Source of the DNA: Ricordea florida
Lineage: Eukaryota > Cnidaria > Anthozoa > Corallimorpharia > Ricordeidae
Direction: 5' to 3'
DNA length: 64,000 bases
Assembly (NCBI GenBank): GCA_949710005.1
Contig: OX453280.1
Coordinates: 23,247,152-23,311,151 of the forward strand
The translations under genes were made by a program, and so were the position numbers. The notes under the pieces were generated by a model, which searched no databases, was not told the origin of the DNA, and was given only the letters and a program-made list of their open reading frames with translations. Below are positions 35,792-47,122 of this stretch, piece by piece; position 1 is the stretch's first letter; the number at the start of each line of letters is the position of its first letter.

Positions 35792-36119
35792 ATGGCTAAG
35801 CGCGTGTTTCGTTGGTATTCTAAAAAATATAAGGGTGTGACCAAGAACTGTGCGTATGGCACCAGAGAATATAACAATTGCGTCTTGTCTTGCTATCACA
35901 CGAATGACATTGCTAAGAAACTGGTGAAGAGTTTTGGCAAGAAATTCTTTTCTAACGGTTTTCCCGTCATCAAAAAAAGCAAATGCAAATTATAAATTTG
36001 CGAGCCAGGATGTTTTGGAGAAAAACGAACACAAGTGTAATGTTCAAAGCTGCTTTGTAGGAACTCTCAAACCAATAACCAAACTGCCTGTTCTTGTCGA
36101 TTGTATTTGTAAAAGCTAG
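35792..36119 (+). CDS. Unidentified basic, Cys-containing ORF, frameshifted
   Basis: From ATG at 35792 the frame encodes MAKRVFRWYSKKYKGVTKNC, then AYGTREYNNCVLSCYH, ending SKCKL at 35995. A seven-A run near 35970 is where an overlapping frame takes over (ANANYKFASQDVLEKNEHKC and on to CICKS), stopping at 36119. Together the frames hold seven Cys. There is no signal peptide and no clear acceptor. I recognise no family. The sequence lies immediately before the breakpoint of the 36116-41225 duplication. It may be a decayed gene or chance. Confidence 0.25.
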
Positions 36120-36123
36120 TATA

Positions 36124-36196
36124 GTGAGCAAACATTTCGACGTAAAAACAGTGAAAATGAGCCCTGTCTTCCCTCATCTGCATTTGTAAAGGTCAG
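36124..36196 (+). pseudogene. 3' fragment of an RFGR peptide exon in copy A
   Basis: Reads SEQTFRRKNSENEPCLPSSA then FVK, ending at an AAG/GTCAGT donor near 36196. The copy B homologue reads SEQTFPRENSENKPYLPSTA then FIK before its own donor. The in-frame upstream sequence has a stop codon and no RFGR motif, so the fragment has no start of its own. Confidence 0.65.
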
Positions 36197-36530
36197 TACT
36201 GATGTGTAATTAAAAATCCTCTTTATACTGTCCGTAAAGAACATTCAGTTAATGTCGGTAGAACACTGGTTTGCAGCTGTCACTAAGGCGCGGTTATGAC
36301 GCCTGGCTCTATAAAAAGTTGAAATGAATCTTAAGCTTGATATTATAAACGCAAATAGTACCACAGTTCAACACTGTCCGATAGATTCCCAAAGACCTGC
36401 ATGACCTAATTCACAGCTGAAACAACACTGTCATCTTACAGAGCTATTCAGTTACTTTCTATCAAGAATGGTTACACCACATATTTCAGTTATCCCTAAC
36501 TAAAGTGGGCACCACATCTTAAAGTAAAGA

Positions 36531-38450
36531 TGATTTGCAGATGATATGACGTGTTTCTTAAAAGACAAGCCTTCTTATTTACACGATTCGTAACTCTTAA
36601 GTTCTTTTCGAGGTTCTCTGGGCTTCGTGTAAATGATGAGAAAACAGAATTATTTGCAATCGGACCTCAAAAACTTGTGCGAGAAGAGTTTTATCATAAG
36701 GTTTGTACATCAATTAAAATATTAGGCATTTATTTTGATTATCATAAGCCAACAAGAAAAAGTTCCAATTTTAACTCCATTCTGAAATCTATTCAAAAAA
36801 CCCTTAACATGTGGAAATGGAGGGGTCTTACATTACTCGGAAGGATTCAGATTGTCAAGACGTTTGCAATTCCCAAATTTATGTATAAAGCCTCTCTAAT
36901 TTCGATCTCAGATGATCTTATGAAAGATGTAAATAAACTGCTCTATGGTTTTATTTGGAGAGGAAATGACAAGATAAAGCGAACTGCACTTATCAATGAT
37001 ATAGAAAATGGTGGCCTAAAGATGCTCGCTATTCAATCTATGATTTTATCACAATGAATTATTACCTTGAAGAGATATATTGAAGAATATAGTAATCCAT
37101 GGAAAACAATTTTTGACACCTTCTTAGGCGAAGTTGGCGGAAAATTTATTTTGCACTGCAATTTTGACACTCGTAAACTTCCTATCTATCTACCGGATTT
37201 CTACAAAGAATGCCTTGAGGCATGGTCCGATTTGAACACAATAAACGTTGTTTCCTATGACGATGTTATGAATCAAACAATATGGAACAATAAGCATATT
37301 CTTATTGAAAAAAGGTCTTGTTTCATAAAATGTCTGGTCGATAACGGAATCTTAAAAATAGGAGACTTGATATCTAATACTGGCAGATTTCTCGAGAGTG
37401 AAAAGATTTTGCGTTTACAATTATCTCCCATTCTTTATTTCAAATTAATGGGTGTCATCAATGCCATTCCTAACGAATGGAGACTAATTATCAGACAAAG
37501 TCAACAGCATATTTATTCTCCTTCGAGTGATACTATTCAAATCAACATAGATGACATTAATGTCAATCTATTGAAAGTTAATTCTAAAATGATCTACAAT
37601 GAATTTAAACGTAAAAAGCAAACTGCACCTTCCGCCCAAATAAAATTAGATAATAAATACCTAGAGCTTTCTGTGGAGTGGAAAAAGATTTATTCTCTAC
37701 CCTTTACTGTTACTCTCGAAACAAAAGTCAGAGAATTTCAATACAAATTGTTAAATAACATCGTATTTACGAATGACAAATTATTTAAATTTAAAATGAT
37801 TGATTCGCCACTTTGCGCCTTTTGTCAAACAGAAGTTGAATCCCTCGAGCACTTATTTTTCCATTGCGATGTGACCAAAATATTCTGGAAGTCGCTCTCT
37901 TCTTGGCTAATCAAACAAAAAATAACTACAACTTTCTTAACATTAGAAAACGTCCTCTTCGGAGTGTTTAACGCCATGGATGACCGTTCCTTATTTTAAA
38001 TCATCTTATTTTATTAGCTAAATTCTACATCTATAAATGTAAATTAGATATCAAACATCCATCGCTAAATGTCTTCATAGCGAAAATAAGGGCAACTTTC
38101 CAGATAGAGCAAAAAATCGCTTCTAGTAATGATAAGCTTGACAAACATTACAAAAAATGGAACAAAGTCCTACCCTGTCTGATATAGTTGATAGGCTTAA
38201 GCAAGAGAAAATGTAAATTCTCTTGGCTCTAGTTTTTTTGTTGTGTGTGATTGTGTATGTTGATATTTACTGTATCCGTCTTCTCCCTGTCCTTTTTTTT
38301 TCTTCATTATTGTTTTTTCCTCTATTTCTTTTTTTTTACCAATCACTTACGTTTTTATGTAAAAGTTTCAATACTCATATTGTTGTAAGTCTTAGTCTTT
38401 GTTTGTATTCTCTATAAAGCATGTAATAAAAACTAATAAAATACAAAAAA
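36531..38450 (+). mobile_element. 5'-truncated LINE (L1/Tx1-like) with exact 10-bp target duplication
   Basis: AAAGTAAAGA occurs at 36521-36530 and again at 38451-38460, and only once at the matching site in copy B (near 56703). The insertion begins inside the RT catalytic box (FADDMTCFLKDK in frame from 36533). It runs through FSGLRVNDEKTELFAIG, KILGIYFDY, a one-codon nonsense (TGA at about 37055), and a zinc-knuckle end, LCAFCQTEVESLEHLFFHC (about 37810-37865). The tail contains TAATAAAAACTAATAAAATA then an A-run. Confidence 0.92.
36551..38190 (+). pseudogene. ORF2 remnant (RT palm/thumb and zf-RVT) of the LINE
   Basis: The RT frame carries a frameshift soon after FADD (about 36550), a TGA nonsense codon at 37055, and another frameshift near 37995. 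After that, LLAKFYIYKCKLDIKHPSLN and the C-terminus follow to about 38187. The presence of a zf-RVT zinc finger places it with L1/Tx1-type elements rather than CR1. The endonuclease and most of the RT are missing because of 5' truncation. Confidence 0.85.
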
Positions 38451-38460
38451 AAAGTAAAGA

Positions 38461-38690
38461 AAACATCACCGCAGCATTGTACTATTAAGTAACTTTCTAA
38501 AGAATGGTCACACTGCATGGTTTGATTCACACTGATGAAAACGCTACATATTACAACAAACAGTGCGACAGTACCATACTGTCCCATAGCTTCCAGTAAA
38601 ATGGTCACACTGCATGCTTTGAGCCACTTATAACAAGTCAGAACCACACTGTATATATAGTAAAACAAACACTATAGCTAAGTTAGATAT
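38461..38690. repeat. Dispersed ~105-bp repeat family, two units (copy A)
   Basis: GAATGGTCACACTGCATGGT and a second AAATGGTCACACTGCATGCT, with the AACAGTGCGACAGTACCATA box between. It is shared with copy B at 56730-56930. Confidence 0.75.
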
Positions 38691-40313
38691 CCAAAAGAAT
38701 AGTCGTTCTGCCAGCATGATTTCATGCTCAGAAACAGTAAAGTGACTTGTCTGTAACACCAGGTTATTACACTACGTGTCTTAGCACACATAAAAATGGT
38801 AGAGGCATGCTATGGTAGTACACATCACTAGATCAAAACCTACGAAAGAAAGAGAGTAACGTGCTGGAGATATAAGTTCAATCGCTAATGTCGGTGAATT
38901 TGCAGACAAATATCTGTGTACCTAGTATCGGAACAAACTCATGGTTAACTTTATTTTATACGGTTAACTCAAACCGTATTACGATGATCGTTGTATTGAA
39001 TCAAACTTTGGATTTTGAAAGTCATACTTATTTTATGCGGCTAAAAATACTTCTAAGTTATCAGACTTATGCGATTTGATCCGTGTTCTGCTTTTTAGGT
39101 GGAATATAAACAGAAGTATATGCATCATTGGTGTGCGATTTTAATTAAGTTACATTGTAACTTGTGGCAAATTTATTATCGCATCCGTTCCCATCACTCG
39201 CAGTTACTGAGGAAGGGGCGATAAAATTTACCCAGCAATTTACTTCTCAAGTTTCTACGTGTGACGATTGGTTGTCGGTGTTGAGTAAAGATATACTGTA
39301 TTTATAACAAATTAACTTCTTTTTAATTCACCCGACTTTGTTTGAAAAGAAGTCGTTTCATTTTTCTTGTGTTCACCGGTTTCATTTCCATTTCTCGCTC
39401 TAATTAAATATTCGTAGTAGCATTACTTCACATCACGAACGAGGGACTGCCGTCTTCTGTATTTTTCGATGTATTTTACGATAAGCAGCAATATTCGGTA
39501 ATCAAGTAAATGACTGGAGAGATAAGCTATAATAAATATAAATTTCACAACGCCCGCTGGAATTAATTAATTTTCGCTTAATTTCATCTCAAAAGGATGT
39601 TCGATCGAATATCAGTAATTTCCGCCGAAGAATCAATTTCAAATGATAACAAGGTTATGAAAACTATGTGAGAAGTTTCCAGTTCGAGCCATCTGCTCTC
39701 AGTCAATATTTAGATTTCATTTTAATGGAAATTTACAAATAGGAAACAAAGAAAAAAACTGCGTCAGTAAACTTTAATAGCTGCATGGCGTGTGCCTGAT
39801 CGCTTCAAACAGTAACATATAGTTTATGGAATAAAAAACAAATTAATGGGAGATGCTATGTGAAACTTTACCAACCTTAACGATGTTTCGTTCTGCTCTT
39901 CATAAATTTCTATAAGCTGTTATTACAAGAAGACACTCTGTTACTAAAGATCTTTTAAATTACAGCAGGCGCCTTATATTTTATTGATACTGAAAACAAG
40001 GGTAAATTTTGAAACTCTTTACCCAAAAGACTACAATTTTTGTCAGATTACGTTTTTCAAGCCCTTTTCTCTCTCATGTGTTGTGATCACTCTAACCTTT
40101 TTTTTATCTACGAACAGATGGTTTAGCGCTCCATTGTTCTTCTTAACCTGATCAGGTTCGTCCCATTCCCCATACAATCTCAGCGGAAAATTTCCCTTGT
40201 GCTCATTTTGCACTCTCCTTTTTCGAATTCCTGCCTGCCTTTCTATAAAATCCTCCTGAGCTGGAATCAAGAAGTATATGAGGTTTACCTGTTTAAGCTG
40301 TTTTCCTCTTTTT
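38691..40313. other. Intronic-like part of duplication copy A
   Basis: Non-coding. It is collinear with 56935-58795, except that copy B has an extra 117-bp tandem repeat and an inserted hAT-like MITE. Confidence 0.7.
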
Positions 40314-40848
40314 TACCTCATGGTATGTATATCATACCATGAGGTATAGTGATGGTTGGATTTGTCACTCCATTCCCGTTAGACAATCAATTTATGCATT
40401 AAATCCGCATTAAATGTGAATTAAACAGGTTCTCCCCTATCTCCCCTACTAGGTTTGGTTTCGTCCACAAAGTCGTGCAATTGTTTTATGTTCACATATG
40501 TGGGGGGAGGGGGTGAGGCAAAGCGGCAGCACATGTTTACAGAATGGCGTCTGTTGTGTTGAAGCCGACGCAAAGATAGTCAAGGCGGGTTTTCGTTCCT
40601 TTCGCTCCATCTTTGATCAAAATATACTTTTGAAGATCTCGCGAACGAACAGGAAATGTGTTCAAGAATGCTCGAGGGCAAAGAAATGGGTTTTAATGTC
40701 TTAAAAGTGACGATTTCTCCAATTTGGACTACGCCGGTAATTGATCAGTCGTAGCAAGAGTGCACAAAACGAACTATTCGGGATGAACGCTTTATGGTCT
40801 GGGGAAAGGACAGCACTTCATGGAATAATTACCACATACCATGAGGTA
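40314..40848. mobile_element. Insertion with TIRs TACCTCATGGTATGT in copy A
   Basis: Starts TACCTCATGGTATGT and ends ACATACCATGAGGTA (perfect 15-bp inverted repeats); absent from copy B. It sits just 5' of the conserved exon acceptor and separates TTTTCCTCTTTT from ATTTCAG, shortening the polypyrimidine tract. Superfamily unknown. Confidence 0.8.
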
Positions 40849-40877
40849 GCTTGAAGGAGCCTTTGATCTATTTCAGG

Positions 40878-40890
40878 ATCCGTGAGAAAC
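40878..40890 (+). pseudogene. Terminal mini-exon of the RFGR gene in copy A
   Basis: CTATTTCAG then GATCCGTGA: the same acceptor and GAT CCG TGA as copy B at 58799, giving a two-residue end (DP). The preceding tract is interrupted by the TIR insertion. Confidence 0.4.
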
Positions 40891-41229
40891 ACTCTTGCCC
40901 TTACTTGACAAAGAACAGTTGGACCTAACGCTTCAAAACCCACTCAAATTTTAAACTTTGTAAATTCGATGGTGGATGTGGAACGCGTTATCATATTAAA
41001 CTTAATAGCACAATACTTAGCCATGACGTACTTTTTGCGTGGAAACTATGAGTGTATGCAGACAATATGAGGATGACAGAAACTCGTCGTAAGGTTCTTT
41101 TCAGGATCTAAGAAACACTTTATTTGAGCGTTCAAAGCTATTTTGTGTCGTGGACTAAACAGATCCTGGGCAATAGAGTGTGTTCATTTGATAATAAATT
41201 CATGTCCTATTTCGCCATCGCGAAATAGG

Positions 41230-41405
41230 TAAAAAAGGATCTGGCGCGGTCCATGAATTCAATCGATGGGCATGGTTGTCAAATATCCAGTCTAATACAA
41301 TGTTGCACAGCATACACAGCTCTGTGACAGGACGTCTTAAGCGAGAAATCAGTTCATAATACCTGCACGGATATGCTAAGCGTTGTATCACCCATAAATG
41401 TAATA
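41230..41405 (-). pseudogene. Harbinger transposase fragment
   Basis: The minus-strand frame reads QRLAYPCRYYELISRLRRPV then HAHRLNSWTAPDP, matching the LAYPCRY/DHIY region N-terminal to the first catalytic Asp. No catalytic residues are retained. Confidence 0.7.
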
Positions 41406-41560
41406 AAAACCATAAATGTAATACCAACCATAAATGTAATACTAACCATAAATGCAATAACTTTTAACCACAAATGTAATAAAACCACTAACCATAAATG
41501 TAATAAACTTTGCCCATAAATGTAATAAACTTTGCCCGTAAATGAAATAAACTGAACAAC
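41390..41560. repeat. Short tandem array of ACCATAAATGTAATA-like units
   Basis: About eight copies of a 15-21 bp unit (CATAAATGTAATA plus spacer). They give a repetitive LHLW-type frame on the minus strand that is not a protein gene. Confidence 0.8.
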
Positions 41561-41997
41561 AAAACTCTGCCAAGCATTCATCCGAGCTCAGAGACTCGAG
41601 GCTAAAATCTTTGTAGTCCCAGTAAGGATAGCACGCATTTTCCGACTCGTAAGCTTCATATATGACAAAAGAAGAAACTGAAACTCGTCTTCGTCAATTA
41701 TTCATCCACCATACAATAAACGAGTGTTTCCCGGTCTTTTTGGAAAGACATTTATGTTGTAAAAAATACGCAAAGGCGAACACTTCTGCTTTAACGTAGT
41801 GTGTAGTCCGTAGTCCGTTAACTTCGTATTTTCGCGCCTTCAGTACTGTACTCGACCCAGTGCAATGCGCGCGTCCAACCGTAGTCCGTAATAAGTAGTC
41901 ACCGTATCTTAAAGTCCTTAGTGTTAGAAGCATGGTCACAGAACAAGCATGGTATCCCTTCAAGTGCATTACCTTATTTCGATTTCCGTGAATCACT

Positions 41998-43128
41998 AAG
42001 TTTCATGGACGGAAACCTTGTAAAGGGAGAAGCAGTAGTAAATCCCTCTAACCTGAGAGCATCGATCTAGAAAAGACTCCACAGCGCACATTTAGGACGC
42101 GACAGTATGCTAAGACGAGCTAGAGGTACTGTGGTTTGGCTTAATATGGTCAGTGACATAAACCAAGTGGCTGATTCTTGTGAAGCCTGCCAAGAAACGA
42201 AGCCCTGAAACACTCGTGCACCACTAAAGCAGCATAATGATGGTGATGAACCATGGCAAATTAAAAAGTTGGCCATGACTTTTATGAAATTGCACAAGCA
42301 ATTGAACTCCTCAAGAAACATTTTGCGAGATATGGCACTGATTCCAAGAATGATTGTGACGGAGGCCCACAATTTACCAGTCAGGAATTCAGTGCGGCCT
42401 TTGCAGCTGAGTGGGGCATACCTCATGTGACCTCCTCACCAATGCATCAACGTGCAAACGGCAAAACGGAATCAGCTGTCAAAATCATGAAGTCTCTTCT
42501 GAACACCTGCAAGGAAGGTTGTGATCCTTACGAAGCAATTCTAGAGCAGAGAAACACTCCTCGTCAAGATACTGGACTAAGCCCAACAGAAAAAAGCTAC
42601 GTAGCTTCATACCCAGCATTAGCAGAAGACCTAAAGAAACGGCTCTGAGACGAAAACGTGATGCACACAAACGCAGTGTCAAGCGATCTCATGACCGGAG
42701 ATCACGAAAGCTCTCAGAACTGGACATAGGGCAAGCAGTATACTATTCTTTCAGCATCTCAAAGGACAGAAATGGAAGTTGGGAAAGGTCACTGAAATCT
42801 TGGTAAGTATCAGGTGGTAGGCTCAGATGGAGGTACTTACCACAGAAATCGTGTGCACGTGAGAGCCACTAAAATCACACCAAAGATCCGTGACAAATCT
42901 CCCATCATTGCGGTTCGTGACCCTGTTGTGACCCCAACAACCACCTTTTCAAAAGCAACAGCACAAGCATAAAGTTCACCCATTGACCATATAACTGATG
43001 AAAGTCAACCAATTGATACTTCTGATAAGACTGTTGTGTGTGACAGTTATGGACACTCCTTAATCGTGAATAGGCCGAGACGTGATATCAAACAACCTAT
43101 CCGTTATAACGACTATGTTACCAAGTAG
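41998..43128 (+). pseudogene. Ty3/gypsy integrase remnant
   Basis: Broken frames give an HLGRDSMLRRARGTVVW zinc-binding region with DSCEACQE (about 42090-42200), a degenerate core, DGGPQFTSQEFSAAF (about 42360), and an ANGKTESAVKIMKSLL block with the catalytic Glu (about 42455). The C-terminal tail RPRRDIKQPIRYNDYVTK ends at 43128. The first catalytic Asp region is deleted (near 42240), and LTRs were not found. Confidence 0.8.
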
Positions 43129-43609
43129 TGACAATATGTAACTGTGACCTTTATGAATTGTCATAGCCTGTTTTATTGTTGGGTCAGAAGGTCAGTTTAA
43201 GTGACGCTTCGGCTAAGACGGAAAGAGAAATCAGCACAGGAATGCAAAGAATGGATTAAGCAAACAGCCCGTAATTGGAGTAATCAATAAAAATGGGCAA
43301 TTTGATTGGTTAAAACCCTTTTCTTGTCGCCTTTTCTACGAATTTTGCCGATTTCAACCACCAAACCTTTGTATATGGAAAAGCGTAAACATTTCTACAA
43401 CAAACAGTTGAGCGTTCTTTCTGTTGCCTGTCTGTGCTCCTATTGCTCATTACAAGAAATCTACGCAAGAAGACTTAAGCTGGACGAAAATTAACTTTTG
43501 TCGACCAAGTAAGCAAGTACTAATTTATGCAGAGTATTGTACCCATGATGCATTAGTGCTAAAAGAAAAACCATGTGCTCGTATATATGTAATGGCCGTC
43601 GATCAATAA
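43129..43609. other. Intergenic, no gene seen
   Basis: AT-rich; contains GAATAATAAA-like words but no element boundary. Confidence 0.4.
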
Positions 43610-43825
43610 ATGTTGTTGTTACTCATCTTTCTCGCATCGGTACAATCAACACTGTCGAAGGCACTTGTTGTGCCATCAGTTCAGATCCATCCACAAGTTC
43701 CACAGGCCCAGATATTATCGCAAAGTGCCCAGTCGTTTTACAGAAATGCCACCTTCACCAACATGTTCTCGGGGTGCTCGATTGGCAGTGCAAGTGGTGG
43801 TCAAACCACGCGGCGAAGTAGATGA
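43610..43825 (+). CDS. Possible small secreted ORF (71 aa), unidentified
   Basis: ATG at 43610 opens a 71-codon frame with a signal-like start (MLLLLIFLASVQSTLSKA) and a C-terminal NATFTNMFSGCSIGSASGG block. No splice site flanks the ATG, and I recognise no family. The upstream DNA (TCAATAA) does not show a promoter. It may be a chance frame or a fragment of a transposon-associated protein. Confidence 0.25.
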   Translation: MLLLLIFLASVQSTLSKALVVPSVQIHPQVPQAQILSQSAQSFYRNATFTNMFSGCSIGSASGGQTTRRSR

Positions 43826-45187
43826 GACGAGATCAATCTACAATCCCTGATTTCCCGTGTTTTGGCTCGAGTCTACGCTTCGACCAAGTCATTTCTTGTT
43901 ATTTTGAATTTTTTTCTTGGTATTTTTGTATTTTTGCCACCAAACTGTGACCTTTGGCCAAGAAGGAACTGCGTGTCGAGTTCTGTTAACCTGAAAACCC
44001 AGCGTCCAGTGATAATAACAAACCGAAGGCAGTAGAATTTCTTATTTCAAAGTCAAATTTGTACAACGTTTTTGCAGACACTCTTTGGAAAGCAGTGACG
44101 GAACAGCTGGATATTGGGATTTTCGCAAATATAGAAAAATTGACTAGAATTAAGTTTTAACTAAGTCACGGTTTTCCGAGCTTTTTTGTTGAGGTAAAGC
44201 TAATTAGGATCAGGCGCAATGACATGGCCAGATCACAAGCAGATTAGTTTTGGTTAAGGTGCAAAAAGCAGTAGGACCCGGCTTTCTGGACTGCTTTCAT
44301 AAGCTTATGTTTGTGTCTCCATGTCTTATCCTGTGAAAATAGATACTGAGGTTTGGGCAACGAGGAGCTGCGTGTTGGGGGTAGTCATTCGTCATTTTCT
44401 CTTACATGTAGAGTGACTTAGTTAAAATTGGGCAACGTTTCAGATTCATCATTTTGTTTTGAATATCATTCTTTCTCACCACCATGTCTTGAATTTTTTT
44501 AATGCATTTTGTCTTTAAGAATCTTCCTGTAAATGGCCTTTCATCAATAGAATTGATGTAGAGCACCATATTAAGATTTAATGAGGAAATCTCTTTTGCT
44601 TATTAAAATGATATTCCTCTGTGTTTTGAAAGATTCAACGAATTTTTTCACCAAACACGGAGCACTGAGCAGAAAATGGCCTTGTAGTGGATGAATCTTA
44701 ATTTTCACTTGACTTGTTGCGTCATAAGCATACTCGTCAACATTAGAAAACAATTCAGCTTTTGCCATGTAAAGAGTGACTTTAGTCTGTAAAATGTGAT
44801 ACTGACGGTTACAAATACGATGTCCACATCCAGGGGTACAAAGAGGGAGAAAATTAACAAGAATATGCAACTAAAACACATATCAGTATTAGTCCTTTTG
44901 AAATCCGTGACACAATTACAGACAATGCTTCAGATTTGCTTTGGCATCACTGCATGCCAGCCTTCATCATTAGAAGTTGATTATAAACGTTTTCTCATTA
45001 CGATGCGCGCTCCAGTTTCTGATGGAGCTACAGAAATACCACCACTAAGTAGTAAAAGTACATACTGTTATCAACTATCTCTAGGAAGTTAAAGCCGCCA
45101 GGATAAACACAATTATGGAGAAGCAGGACTAAAAACTGGGAAATTTACAATGTAAGACTGTAGGAACTAATTAGCATTTTTGCCACC
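43826..45187. other. Intergenic; segment shared with 53850-53970
   Basis: 44075-44310 resembles 53858-53985 (AGACACTCTTTG, GAACAGCTGGATATT, AAGTTTTAACTAAG, CTTATGTTTGTGT). No gene was seen. Confidence 0.45.
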
Positions 45188-45192
45188 CAAAT

Positions 45193-45891
45193 TGTAACGA
45201 CCGCTAAACGGTCCTTTGTAGTCTAAAATTAATAACGCGTTTCTGTTTGCAATGCAAAGAACAATTAAGTCTCTTGTCTTGATTTCGTACTCAAAACCAC
45301 GTACGCACTTTTAGTTTAGTTCAGTCGCTTCCCGCCTTCGTAGTTGATACTAAGAACACAAGAATAAGCAAGCCACAAGAGGCAATCGCAGGACCGATAT
45401 GTAAGTCAGGAAACTTCTTCTTTTGCTTAGTTTTCCATAGAATTTAAGTGTTTTAGTTTGTCGCCCTTTTCTTTCTTGTAGTCACAGTCATTTGGAAATA
45501 AGTTGATGTTCTTATCTTTTGCGTTAGCGTAGTATTTCCCGTAAGTGACTTGCTAAGATTAGTTTTCACTCCAAAGGCCTCTTGAAGTATTTTAAGTAGT
45601 ATAAGTGAATTTCAGTGTTGCGTTACCGGCAGGAAATTGCCGTACGCTAAATTATTCTGCAAGAACAAAGCTTACCCTTAGATAGTCTTTAGCTTATTCT
45701 TATGTTTATCGAATTTTCAGTTTACGGCTTTCAACGACTTACTGCTCGATGTCAAGGGATTAAAGTGAAGAAATGTAATCTACATCTGGGTGGTTAATCG
45801 CGAGCCCGTAACGTAGTCCTTTAAATTAAGTTATCGAAACCAAGCCGGCCACGACACCTCTTGAAACCCTTGAGAGTCGCCCGCCGCTACA
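45193..45891 (+). repeat. 5' LTR of the BEL/Pao element
   Basis: TG...CA ends, about 699 bp, nearly identical to 50767-51466. The upstream flank ends CAAAT. Confidence 0.93.
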
Positions 45892-45961
45892 GTAAAATAT
45901 CGCCTCGTCGTCTCTTTCCAAAGAAGCTATAAGAATGTTTAAAATTTAAGGACAAGAAATC

Positions 45962-47122
45962 ATGAGTTTAAGTTCGAATAAGGGAAACACAAAAATTAGC
46001 GAATTGGCCTAACCGCACGCCGAAGGACACGAAATCCCGGAAAAATTCCAAGAATTCGAAGGTGCGACATCCGCAAAGGTGGACGGCGAGGTTAAGGAAA
46101 AACGCCAAAGAACATTAACTGAAAGGGGGAAACAGTATAAAAAGGAGATTCTCGAATCCGACCTGAAAGCAGCTAGCACTAGGATACGACAATATATCGA
46201 GAAAATAAGAGAATTGATCAGCTCATACGAAGTTTCATCTGAGATTTTACAACTCGAAAGAGACGGTCTAGATCAAAGAAAGGAAGAATTCAGTGATGCT
46301 CATCATGCACTTCATAATTTTCTTGACAATGAAGACGAAAAAGAGGCCTTATACCGATGGTTTGATATTCAAGACAGAGAGTGCATGGACTGCAGGATCA
46401 AATTAGCCGAACGAATTCACGCCACAGGAAGGGCAAAGGCAAAGTCAGTTTCTTCAGGCACCTCTAAAACCTCTAAAACCTCACGTAAAACCGGTTCATT
46501 TAGATCTTCAGCGGACTCAGTTCTTTCCAGAAGAGTCGAAGCAGCGACAATAAAGGCGAAGCTAGAAGTCGAAATGAAATTCTTAGAACAGGAACTAGAG
46601 CTTAGGAGGCTCCAATTAATGAAGGACATTTCATTAGCGAACGCCGAAGAAGAAGCCATAAAAGGAATTTTAGAAGAAGGCAAGGGCAAATCAATTAGTG
46701 ACCGGGAATTAAATAGTGAAATTGAAGGGAAGGAAAATAAAAAAGATGTTGTAAAGGGATGCCAACTTAATCCCTCGACGCCGCCATTCATTCCCCAAGG
46801 CGCGCCAAATCCGAGTACATTCGTCACGCAAGAATCTCAGCAAGTCATGCACAGTTTCTTCGATCAAAAAGACGAACGCAGTTCGACCGAGACGAGCGCC
46901 ATTAAAGATTTGATTAAACTACAAGAAAAACAAACAGAGCTAAGCGCCCTAATAGCGAAACAACAAAGAATTAGTTCCTTACCCGCGCAAGAACCGCAAA
47001 TTTTCAGCGGAAACATTTTGGATTATCCTGCCTTAAAACAAGCATTTGAAGCAATCATCGAGAGTAGAGTAGACTCGAATAAGGACAGACTACACTGCTG
47101 GAAGGGCAAACGAAGCCGTTAA
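45962..47122 (+). pseudogene. BEL/Pao gag region, first part
   Basis: ATG at 45962 is followed in frame by a stop at about 46010; an open frame resumes and runs to 47122. It is Lys/Glu-rich with coiled-coil character (RRVEAATIKAKLEVEMKFLE). It ends in the Gag core start QIFSGNILDYPALKQAFEAI (about 47000), after which a frameshift occurs near 47100. The product would package element RNA. Confidence 0.8.

Larger units (their letters stand above)
36116..41225. repeat. Segmental duplication, copy A (with two insertions)
   Basis: Matches 56289-59105 over almost its whole length once two insertions are removed: a LINE (36531-38450) and a TIR element (40314-40848). The match starts at AGTGAGCAAACATTTC inside what is an exon in copy B and ends near GGATCTGGCGCG. 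Copy A lacks the signal peptide and RFGR part of that exon. Confidence 0.85.

Noticed and set aside
35792..35995. Phospholipase A2-like Cys pattern (NNCVLSCYH)
   Set aside because: It lacks the CC-x-x-HD catalytic arrangement, so the resemblance is not meaningful.
41200..41581. LHLWLV-repeat ORFs on the minus strand
   Set aside because: Generated by the CATAAATGTAATA tandem array; only the LAYPCRY part has a real origin, as a Harbinger fragment.
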